This document shows positions 1 to 5,833 of a DNA stretch of 5,833 bases, piece after piece. The translations under genes and the position numbers were made by a program. Source of the DNA: Paracoccaceae bacterium (GTDB lineage: Bacteria > Pseudomonadota > Alphaproteobacteria > Rhodobacterales > Rhodobacteraceae). Numbering within the stretch: the stretch's first letter is position 1; the number at the start of each line of letters is the position of its first letter. The notes beneath the pieces are model-generated. The model was not told the origin of the DNA, made no database searches, and saw only the letters and a program-made list of their open reading frames with translations. The stretch is from positions 1-5,833 of the forward strand of contig JALVEX010000017.1 in NCBI GenBank assembly GCA_027030435.1, in the 5' to 3' direction.

Positions 1-1
1 C

Positions 2-340
2 TCGCTCGTCTATTCCTTCTTCGATCCCGCCCGCGCCCACCGGAGCCTCGGCACCTACATCATCCTCGATCACATAGAGATCGCGCGTGCCGTGGGGCTG
101 CCCTACGTCTATCTCGGCTACTGGGTGCCCGGCAGCCCGAAGATGAATTACAAGGCCCGCTTCCGCCCGCTCGAGATCTATCGCAACGGCGAATGGGAAG
201 AGCTGACCGACCCGGAAAATCTCAACCCCGATACGCATCCGCTCTCGGTGGATCCGATTTCGCAGCAGGTGGCGCGCATCGACCTGCCGCAGACCTGCGC
301 GAAAGGCGGCGCGGGGCGCGGGGGTGATCCGGCCGGCTGA
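2..340 (+). CDS. bpt: Aspartate/glutamate leucyltransferase (Bpt), C-terminal part, 5' end outside the window
   Basis: The last 112 codons and a TGA stop are present; the start lies upstream of the window. Bpt enzymes move leucine from leucyl-tRNA onto proteins that begin with Asp or Glu, marking them for ClpS/ClpAP degradation (N-degron pathway, cytoplasm). The visible part is the ATE_C domain with its characteristic run of motifs: SLVYSFFDP, then RSLGTY, then GLPYVYLGYWVPGSPKMNYK, then FRPLE. The family is usually about 240-280 residues, so a little under half is seen. The final 15 or so residues (from about TCAKGG) are Gly-rich and look like a variable tail. The gene converges on the TRAP operon and has no evident functional link to it. 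Eukaryotic-type arginyltransferase (ATE1) shares this fold, but bacterial members with this sequence are normally Bpt. Confidence 0.9.
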   Translation, partial: SLVYSFFDPARAHRSLGTYIILDHIEIARAVGLPYVYLGYWVPGSPKMNYKARFRPLEIYRNGEWEELTDPENLNPDTHPLSVDPISQQVARIDLPQTCAKGGAGRGGDPAG

Positions 341-428
341 GCCTGCTCCCGGCCCCTGCCTGCATTTCCGCAACCCTAGTGGCGCAACCCGTGCGGCCGG
401 TGCGGGAGAACACCCGAGAATGCCAAGG

Positions 429-456
429 GAAAGGGGAGCCCGGAGGCTCCCCTTTC
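429..456. terminator. Bidirectional hairpin terminator between convergent bpt and dctM
   Basis: A perfect 12-bp stem (429-440 pairing with 445-456) closes a four-base loop, CGGA. It starts 88 nt after the bpt stop on the plus strand and 31 nt after the dctM stop on the minus strand. The A/T end of the stem gives a short T run on either strand (TTTC), so it could stop transcription from both sides. There is no long U-tract, so strength is uncertain. The rest of 341-487 holds no gene I can support. Confidence 0.8.
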
Positions 457-487
457 ACGTCATGCGTGCCGCCCACGCGCCCTGCCA

Positions 488-2842
488 TTAGTTCGGCAGG
501 AGGTTCGGCACGATGGTCACGATGCCGGGGAAGAAGCCGAGGATCAGCAGCCCCAGCACCTGGATCAGCACGAAGGGGATGATGCCGCGGTAGATATGCC
601 CGGTGGTGACTTCCTTGGGCGCCACCCCGCGCAGATAGAAGAGCGCGAAGCCGAAGGGGGGCGTGAGGAAGGAGGTCTGGAGATTGACCGCGATCATGAT
701 CGTCACCCATTTGGGATCGAAGGTGCCGCCGTAGATCACCGGCCCCACGATCGGGATCACGATATAGATGATCTCCAGGAAATCGAGCACGAATCCGAGG
801 AAGAACAGCACCACCATCACGATCAGGAACACCGTCCATTCGTTGTCGAAGCTTTTCAGAAAATCCTGGATGTAATTCTCGCCGCCAAACGAGATGATCA
901 CCAGGTTGAGGAGCTGCGAGCCGATCAGGATGGTGAACACCATGGAGGTGACCTTGGCGGTTTCGCGCACCACCGGTGTCAGCACCCGGCCGCGATAGAG
1001 CACCCAGAGGCTGAAGAGGATGCCGAGCATCGCGAAGAGATAGGCGCCCGCCGCCACCAGATAGGCGATCACATCCTCGAGCTTCACATCTTCGCGGTTG
1101 ATCCTGAGATCGAAATTGATCCCGATCAGGATCATGATGACGATCGCGAAGGCGGACCAGATGATGATCTTGGCCGGCCCCTCCTCTTCCTTCAGCTTGC
1201 GATAGGCCGCGAGCATGATCGCCCCGCCCGCCCCGAGCGCGGCGGCCGGGGTTGGGTTGGTGATGCCGCCGAGGATCGAGCCGAGCACGGCGACGATCAG
1301 CACCAGGGGCGGAAAGACGACCCGCAGCAGATCGTTGCGCCCCAGCAGGCTGGTGGCGTATCGCACGCCGTAGAGCGAGATCAGGAGCGGGATCAGGAGA
1401 TAGAGGAAGGTGGCGCCGGGGGATGTCTGGGGCGTGATCAGGAACACGTCCGTCAGAAGCCCGAGCACGATCCCCCCCGCCCCGATCAGCAGCGGGCGCG
1501 GATCGGCGCTCGGCGCCACCCCGCGCGCCATCACCAGTATAAGCGCCAGCAGCAGGAAGCCGGTGGCGATGCCGGTGCCGATCGGCGCCGCGGCGGCGAT
1601 CTTCGCCTTCAGCGCCGCCGCCAGCTCTTCCTGCGAAAGCTTGTGGCTTTCCTGATAGCCGCCCGCCTCCTCGATCGCCTTCTGCTGGGCCACCGCCTCA
1701 TCCCATTTCTCCTGGCCATGCAGGGCGATGATGGATTTCTTGCATTGCTCGCTCACATTGGTGCGCAGGCTGGCGACCTTGGTGCTGTCGGAATAGGTGT
1801 CGATGGTGATGTCCTGGCTGCCGACGATGCCCAGTTCCATCGCCAGCAGGAAGGCCCCGATCAGCGCGCCGGGAATGACGACGAACCAGGTGAGCCCCCA
1901 GCCCCGGGTGATCCTTTCGCTCCCGCCTGCCATCGCCGGCACGGGTGGCGCCTTCTCGGGGCGCACGAGCGCATAGCCGAAGGCGTAGAGCCCGTAGAGG
2001 AAGGCGAGCATGATGCCCGGCAGGATCGCAGCCTGAAACAGCGTGCCCACCGAAACCACCGCCGCCTGGCCAAGGTAGGTGAGCGCGTCCGAACAGCCCG
2101 CGAGCTGGGCGCGCTGCTCCTGGGCGGCGGAGTAGAGATCGCCCGCCAGCGTGCCCAGAAGCACGATCACGATCGAGGGCGGGATGATCTGGCCGAGCGT
2201 TCCCGAGGCGGCGATCACCCCGGTGGCAAGCTCGGGGCTGTAATTGTGGCGCAGCATGGTGGGGAGCGAGAGAAGCCCCATCGTCACCACCGTCGCGCCG
2301 ACGATGCCGGTGGAGGCGGCGAGGAAGGCGCCCACCACAACCACCGAAACCGCAAGCCCGCCCGGCAGCGGGCCGAAGACGCGGGCCATGGTGGTGAGAA
2401 GATCATTGGCGATCTTCGAGCGCTCGAGCGTGATCCCCATCAGCACGAACATCAGTACCGCGAGCAGGGTTTCGATCGATGCGCCGGCCAGCACGCGCTC
2501 GTTCATCCGGTTGACGATGAAGGAGATGTTGCGGTCGATCGCCTGCTGCCAGCCGTTTTCGAACACATGCTCGGCCGCGCGTGGCAAGTCCGGGTATCGG
2601 AATATGGATATCTTGTCGGGGTGGATCCCCGATTCCACCAGCTTCTGAAAGGCGGGGCTCGAAGTGTCGATCGCCTGGTGGATCAGCAGGCCGCTGCTGT
2701 CGAGCACGGCGATGATGGCGAAAGCGATGAGGCCGGAGCCGCCAAGCGCAAACGCCACCGGAAAGCCCGAAAGGATGCCCCCGAAGAGGCAGAGAAAGAC
2801 GATGATCAGCCCGATCTCGACGCCATCAAGTCCGAATATCAT
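488..2842 (-). CDS. dctM: TRAP transporter large permease subunit (DctM family), oversized form
   Basis: This 784-residue inner-membrane protein is the transport channel of the TRAP system and moves the solute released by DctP using a cation gradient. DctM motifs appear in order: GFPVAFALGG (27-36), a FVLMGITLERS segment (132-142), PGGLAV through AASTGIVGAT (160-184), LGQIIPPSI (216-224), ILPGIM (273-278), GGITNPTPAAALGA (525-538), NEWTVFLIVMVVLFFLGFVLD (668-687, in two blocks) and FLTPPFGFALFYLRG (725-739). The family is usually about 430 residues. The excess sits at about 53-118, 235-262, 300-505 (extra membrane segments plus a hydrophilic stretch at 340-418) and 555-620. I count roughly 16-18 hydrophobic segments by eye. 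The usual PTEA motif reads PTPA here. The ATG at 2842 is 19 nt after the dctQ stop, with a G-rich ribosome-binding stretch (GGGGGCGG) just upstream. Identity as DctM is firm; the function of the inserts is unknown. Confidence 0.93.
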   Translation of the reverse strand: MIFGLDGVEIGLIIVFLCLFGGILSGFPVAFALGGSGLIAFAIIAVLDSSGLLIHQAIDTSSPAFQKLVESGIHPDKISIFRYPDLPRAAEHVFENGWQQAIDRNISFIVNRMNERVLAGASIETLLAVLMFVLMGITLERSKIANDLLTTMARVFGPLPGGLAVSVVVVGAFLAASTGIVGATVVTMGLLSLPTMLRHNYSPELATGVIAASGTLGQIIPPSIVIVLLGTLAGDLYSAAQEQRAQLAGCSDALTYLGQAAVVSVGTLFQAAILPGIMLAFLYGLYAFGYALVRPEKAPPVPAMAGGSERITRGWGLTWFVVIPGALIGAFLLAMELGIVGSQDITIDTYSDSTKVASLRTNVSEQCKKSIIALHGQEKWDEAVAQQKAIEEAGGYQESHKLSQEELAAALKAKIAAAAPIGTGIATGFLLLALILVMARGVAPSADPRPLLIGAGGIVLGLLTDVFLITPQTSPGATFLYLLIPLLISLYGVRYATSLLGRNDLLRVVFPPLVLIVAVLGSILGGITNPTPAAALGAGGAIMLAAYRKLKEEEGPAKIIIWSAFAIVIMILIGINFDLRINREDVKLEDVIAYLVAAGAYLFAMLGILFSLWVLYRGRVLTPVVRETAKVTSMVFTILIGSQLLNLVIISFGGENYIQDFLKSFDNEWTVFLIVMVVLFFLGFVLDFLEIIYIVIPIVGPVIYGGTFDPKWVTIMIAVNLQTSFLTPPFGFALFYLRGVAPKEVTTGHIYRGIIPFVLIQVLGLLILGFFPGIVTIVPNLLPN

Positions 2843-2861
2843 AGGTTACCGCCCCCAGGGT

Positions 2862-3791
<930 letters not shown>

Positions 3792-3816
3792 CCCCCGATG
3801 ATGCCCGCAAATGCCC

Positions 3817-3833
3817 CCGCCCGTGACGGGCGG
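3817..3833 (-). promoter_or_regulatory. Second, smaller hairpin in the dctP-dctQ gap
   Basis: A perfect 7-bp all-G/C stem (3817-3823 with 3827-3833) closes a three-base loop (TGA on the plus strand). It lies 13 nt downstream, in operon direction, of the larger hairpin at 3847-3878, and ends 25 nt before the dctQ start at 3791. No T-tract follows it on the minus strand. It may help protect or shape the processed mRNA end, or influence dctQ translation. Confidence 0.5.
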
Positions 3834-3846
3834 CGCGGCGAATGAA

Positions 3847-3878
3847 CCGGGCCCGTCTCGATGCGGAAACGGGCCCGG
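3847..3878 (-). promoter_or_regulatory. Intercistronic hairpin downstream of dctP (partial terminator or mRNA stabiliser)
   Basis: A perfect 10-bp stem (3847-3856 with 3869-3878, nine of ten pairs G-C) encloses a 12-base loop and begins 25 nt after the dctP stop. On the minus strand it is followed by TTCATTCG, a weak U-stretch. This suggests partial termination or protection against 3' exonucleases rather than a full stop. Such elements between a binding-protein gene and its permease genes typically give an excess of the binding protein. The effect here is inferred. Confidence 0.65.
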
Positions 3879-3903
3879 GATTATCCTTGCCGATTGTTTC
3901 GGA

Positions 3904-4989
3904 TCAGCCCATCACGCGATCGCGTTCGCCACGATAGACGCCTTCGCTGACCTTGATCCAGCCCGAGGAAGCGCGCATGGAGGCGCCGTAATCGTCGAAG
4001 ATCTCCTTGAAAAGATCATCGCCCATGAATTCGGCATAGACCTTCCGGGTGCCCTCGCCGAAGGCATCCCAGACCGAATCCGGGAATTGCAGCACCTTCA
4101 CGCCGCCGGCCTTGAGGCGCTCGAGCGCCGCGCCGTTGTTCATCATGAACTGCGCGAGCGACCAGCTGTTGGCAAAGCCGGAAGCGGCCTCGATGATCTT
4201 CTGATGCGCGGGGCTGAGGCTGTTGAACACATCGAGGTTCGTGGCCAGCGAAAGCGCGGCGCCGGGCTCGTGGAAGCCGGCGGTGTAGAAGAACTTGGTG
4301 ATCTCCTGGAAGCCGGCCTTCTCGTCGGCCCAGGGGCCGATCCACTCGGTGCCGTCAAGCGCGCCCGAGGCCAGCGCCTGATACACTTCCGAGCCAGGGA
4401 TGTTCTGCACGCTGGCGCCGAGATAGCCGAGCGCCTTGCCGCCAAGGCCGGGCATGCGGAACTTCAGGCCCTTGAAATCCTCGGGGCCATTGATCTCCTT
4501 GCGGAACCAGCCGCCCGCCTGGGCGCCGGTGTTGCCGGCGAGGAAGGATTTGAGGCCGAAGATCTCGCCGAGCGTATCGTGATACTTGCGCCCGTTGCCG
4601 TGGTAATACCAGTTGAAGAGCTCCTGGGCCGTCATCCCCATCGGCACCGAGGTGAAGAAGGCGAAGCCCGGATGCTGGCTGATGAAGTAGTAATCGGCGG
4701 CGTGATACATGTCGGCCTGGCCGGAGGTCACGGCGTCGAACACCTCGAAGGCGCCCACAAGCTCGCCCGCGGCCTTGATTTCGATTTCAAGCGTGCCGTC
4801 GGACATGGTGTTGATCGCGTCGGCCACGAATTGCGCGGCGTCGAACACGCCGGCGAGGCCGCGCCCCCAGGCGGTGACCATCGTCAGCTTGCGCTTGCCC
4901 TGCGCGATGGCGGGGGCCGCAAGGGTGCCGGCCGCGGCGGCGGCGGCGCCACCGATGGCGGCATTCTTCAGAAATGAGCGACGATCCAT
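3904..4989 (-). CDS. dctP: TRAP transporter substrate-binding protein (DctP family, TakP-like)
   Basis: This 361-residue periplasmic protein captures the solute and delivers it to DctQ-DctM. It begins with a Tat signal: RRSFLKN (3-9), an Ala-rich hydrophobic stretch, and a likely cleavage site after Ala29 (AIA followed by Q). The mature part has TRAP features: AAGELV (73-78), NTGAQAGGWFRKEI (153-166), GLKFRMPG (174-181) and LDGTEWIGPWADEKAGF (211-227). The last two closely resemble R. sphaeroides TakP as I recall it. TakP binds pyruvate and other 2-oxoacids together with a cation; the likely equivalents of its ligand residues are Gln157, Arg178, Glu215 and Trp216. A 2-oxo or 2-hydroxy monocarboxylate is therefore the best guess, not a certainty, since relatives also bind lactate and other acids. 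Length is normal for the family. The start is fixed by GGGAGGAG seven bases upstream and by the signal peptide. It is the first gene of the operon. Confidence 0.94.
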   Translation of the reverse strand: MDRRSFLKNAAIGGAAAAAAGTLAAPAIAQGKRKLTMVTAWGRGLAGVFDAAQFVADAINTMSDGTLEIEIKAAGELVGAFEVFDAVTSGQADMYHAADYYFISQHPGFAFFTSVPMGMTAQELFNWYYHGNGRKYHDTLGEIFGLKSFLAGNTGAQAGGWFRKEINGPEDFKGLKFRMPGLGGKALGYLGASVQNIPGSEVYQALASGALDGTEWIGPWADEKAGFQEITKFFYTAGFHEPGAALSLATNLDVFNSLSPAHQKIIEAASGFANSWSLAQFMMNNGAALERLKAGGVKVLQFPDSVWDAFGEGTRKVYAEFMGDDLFKEIFDDYGASMRASSGWIKVSEGVYRGERDRVMG

Positions 4990-4996
4990 AGAGTTA

Positions 4997-5004
4997 CTCC
5001 TCCC
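4997..5004 (-). promoter_or_regulatory. Strong ribosome-binding site of dctP
   Basis: On the minus strand this reads GGGAGGAG, followed by seven bases (TAACTCT) and the dctP ATG at 4989. It is the best Shine-Dalgarno match in the operon. That fits high production of the binding protein compared with the permease genes, whose sites are merely G-rich. Confidence 0.85.
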
Positions 5005-5022
5005 ATAGAGTTGCGCCCGCCC

Positions 5023-5053
5023 TTCAGGTGCGGGCAGATCGTTTCAGGTGCGG
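5023..5053. repeat. 11-bp direct repeat with 20-bp period upstream of dctP, candidate operator
   Basis: TTCAGGTGCGG occurs exactly at 5023-5033 and again at 5043-5053. The start-to-start distance is 20 bp, about two helical turns, so both copies face the same side of the DNA. The nearer copy lies 33 bp upstream of the dctP start codon. Direct repeats of this size and phase are typical binding sites for dimeric regulators such as response regulators. The regulator is not known, and chance duplication is possible. Confidence 0.5.
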
Positions 5054-5104
5054 CGAGGTTAATGCAGCCGGGCGCGCCAGAAAATACCAACTTTTACGGA
5101 GAGG

Positions 5105-5135
5105 GGGGAAAGGAAGCGCTTTTTTCCCCGTTTTT
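5105..5135. promoter_or_regulatory. Dyad followed by a T-tract; terminator-like on the plus strand
   Basis: GGGGAAA (5105-5111) pairs with TTTCCCC (5123-5129), extended inward by two G-T wobbles and an A-T pair around AAGCGCTT (5114-5121). A G and five Ts follow at 5130-5135. Read on the plus strand this resembles a small intrinsic terminator, yet no plus-strand gene precedes it within the gap. It could instead be a protein-binding dyad or A/T-rich promoter DNA for either gene. Confidence 0.35.
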
Positions 5136-5237
5136 CTCCGCCCCGCGCCGCCTGCTGGCGCGATTTTGCCCTCTCCTGCCGCTTTTCGGCGCTTTTCCCT
5201 TGCGATTCCCGGCCGCGGGTGGCTGATTCGGGGCGAT

Positions 5238-5257
5238 GGCGCGCCTTGAGGCGCGCC
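5238..5257. repeat. Double GGCGCGCC palindrome, hairpin or operator before the sensor gene
   Basis: GGCGCGCC at 5238-5245 and at 5250-5257 flank TTGA, giving a perfect 8-bp stem with a four-base loop. Each half is also a palindrome by itself. It ends 36 bp before the sensor start codon and 19 bp before its ribosome-binding site. It could therefore fold in the leader mRNA or bind a regulator as DNA. Further single copies lie at 5071-5078 and 5335-5342. Confidence 0.5.
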
Positions 5258-5276
5258 CGCAGGAAAGGCGCAGGAA

Positions 5277-5283
5277 AGGAGAG
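5277..5283 (+). promoter_or_regulatory. Ribosome-binding site of the Cache sensor gene
   Basis: AGGAGAG lies 10 bases before the ATG at 5294, with the AGGAG core 12 bases away. The spacing is on the long side. An in-frame ATG at 5303 would be still further away, which favours 5294 as the start. Confidence 0.6.
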
Positions 5284-5293
5284 CACCGCAGGC

Positions 5294-5833
5294 ATGGCGA
5301 AGATGCGCCGCCCCTTCCCCGGCCCGCCGCGCGCGGCGCGCCTCAGCTATGCCCAGAAGATCTTTCTTCTGGCAACGGTGCCGCTCCTCCTCGCGGCCCT
5401 CTCGATCGCGCTCCTCGTGGCCGCGCAATCGCGCCAGACCGCGCGCCAGGAAATCGCCTTTCTCGAAAGCGAGCTGATCGCGGCCAAGAAGGCGGAGCTG
5501 AGGAACTATCTCTCGCTCGCGCGCACCGCCTTCGGCATCACCTACGGCCGCGCCCTTCCTGACGACGAGGAAGCCAAGCTCAAGGTCACCCAGATCCTCT
5601 CGGCCATGCTCTACGGCCAGGACGGCTATTTCTTCGTCTATGATTACGACGGCAACAATCTCGTCAGCCCGCGGCGCACCGAGATGATCGGCAGGAACTG
5701 GCTCGGCAAGTCCGGCCCCGACGGCCAGAAGGTGGTGGACCGCATGATCGAGGTGGCCCGAAAGGGCGGCGGCTATCTCACCTATGAATGGCCAAAGCCT
5801 TCCACCGGCAAGCCGGAGAAGATGGTGAGCTAC
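5294..5833 (+). CDS. Membrane sensor with extracytoplasmic Cache domain (probable histidine kinase), 3' end outside the window
   Basis: The first 180 residues are present and the gene continues past the window. A basic N-terminal stretch (1-22) is followed by one membrane helix (about 23-44, IFLLATVPLLLAALSIALLV). An amphipathic helix (about 50-80) leads into a single Cache domain of the sCache_2 type. Its signature is DGYFFVYDYDGNNLVSPR (110-127), then MIGRNW (131-136) and GGGYLTYEWPKPSTGK (158-173). These domains bind small organic acids and similar ligands in the periplasm and signal to a cytoplasmic output domain. That output domain is not in view. A histidine kinase is my first choice because such sensors often sit beside TRAP operons; a methyl-accepting chemotaxis protein or a cyclase cannot be excluded. 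The gene is divergent from dctP, which suggests it senses the transported solute or a related one and controls the operon. Confidence 0.85.
   Translation, partial: MAKMRRPFPGPPRAARLSYAQKIFLLATVPLLLAALSIALLVAAQSRQTARQEIAFLESELIAAKKAELRNYLSLARTAFGITYGRALPDDEEAKLKVTQILSAMLYGQDGYFFVYDYDGNNLVSPRRTEMIGRNWLGKSGPDGQKVVDRMIEVARKGGGYLTYEWPKPSTGKPEKMVSY

Larger units (their letters stand above)
4990..5293. other. Divergent intergenic regulatory region between dctP and the Cache sensor gene
   Basis: These 304 bases separate two divergently transcribed genes and must hold both sets of promoter signals. There is no convincing gene in them. They contain an 11-bp direct repeat near dctP (5023-5053), a comparatively A/T-rich block (about 5079-5137) with a dyad and T-tracts, and GGCGCGCC palindromes at 5071, 5238 and 5250. 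I could not find a sigma-70 or sigma-54 promoter with acceptable sequence and spacing on either strand. Confidence 0.75.

Noticed and set aside
464..478. Small 5-bp hairpin (GCGTG/CACGC) just after the dctM stop
   Set aside because: It is too short to stand out from background in DNA of this GC content, next to the much stronger hairpin at 429-456.
5062..5079. Sigma-54-like element on the minus strand before dctP (TGGCGCG followed by CTGCAT)
   Set aside because: There are 11 bases between GG and GC instead of the required 10, and the -12 box is poor. It overlaps one GGCGCGCC palindrome, which explains the -24-like part.
5062..5092. Sigma-70-like promoter for dctP on the minus strand (TTGGTA, 17-18 bases, TGCATT-like -10)
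   Set aside because: Both boxes match the consensus weakly. Transcription-start mapping would be needed before naming it.
5156..5170. Sigma-54-like element on the plus strand before the sensor gene (TGGCGCG followed by TTTTGC)
   Set aside because: There are 9 bases between GG and GC instead of 10. Sigma-54 promoters tolerate spacing changes poorly, so I do not call it despite the attractive sequence.
5024..5562. Frames in the divergent gap and over the sensor start (5024-5428 minus, 5059-5295 minus, 5011-5226 plus, 5236-5562 plus)
   Set aside because: The products are Arg/Ala/Gly-rich without domain signatures, and several overlap the sensor gene, whose Cache motif is clear in another frame.

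Overview
The window looks like chromosomal DNA from a high-GC alphaproteobacterium, most likely of the Rhodobacter/Roseobacter type. This rests on strong G/C bias at third codon positions, a Bpt-type leucyltransferase, and a TakP-like TRAP transporter. The taxonomy comes from gene content and composition and was not tested by any search.

Layout. Positions 2-340 (+) are the 3' end of an aspartate/glutamate leucyltransferase gene (bpt). It converges on a three-gene TRAP transporter operon on the minus strand, and a 12-bp hairpin at 429-456 lies between them and probably ends transcription from both sides. In transcription order the operon is dctP (3904-4989, Tat-exported solute-binding protein), dctQ (2862-3791, small permease) and dctM (488-2842, large permease). 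A 112-nt gap between dctP and dctQ holds two perfect hairpins; dctQ and dctM are only 19 nt apart. A 304-nt divergent intergenic region (4990-5293) then separates dctP from a plus-strand gene that runs off the window (5294 onward). That gene encodes a membrane sensor with an extracytoplasmic Cache domain, either a histidine kinase or a chemoreceptor.

How the genes work together. DctP should capture a small organic acid in the periplasm and pass it to the DctQ-DctM membrane complex, which imports it using a cation gradient. The binding protein resembles TakP of Rhodobacter sphaeroides, which binds 2-oxoacids such as pyruvate together with a cation; the key positions are visible (Gln157, Arg178, Glu215, Trp216). 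The divergent Cache sensor could detect the same or a related acid and control the operon, but that link is inferred from gene position.

Unusual points. Both membrane subunits are much larger than usual: DctM is 784 residues against about 430, and DctQ is 309 against about 160-200. DctM carries extra membrane segments and an unrecognised soluble insert at about residues 340-418. The divergent intergenic region is rich in repeats: an 11-bp direct repeat with a 20-bp period next to dctP, a dyad followed by a T-tract, and a cluster of GGCGCGCC palindromes next to the sensor gene. I found no mobile elements, CRISPR arrays, tRNA or rRNA genes.
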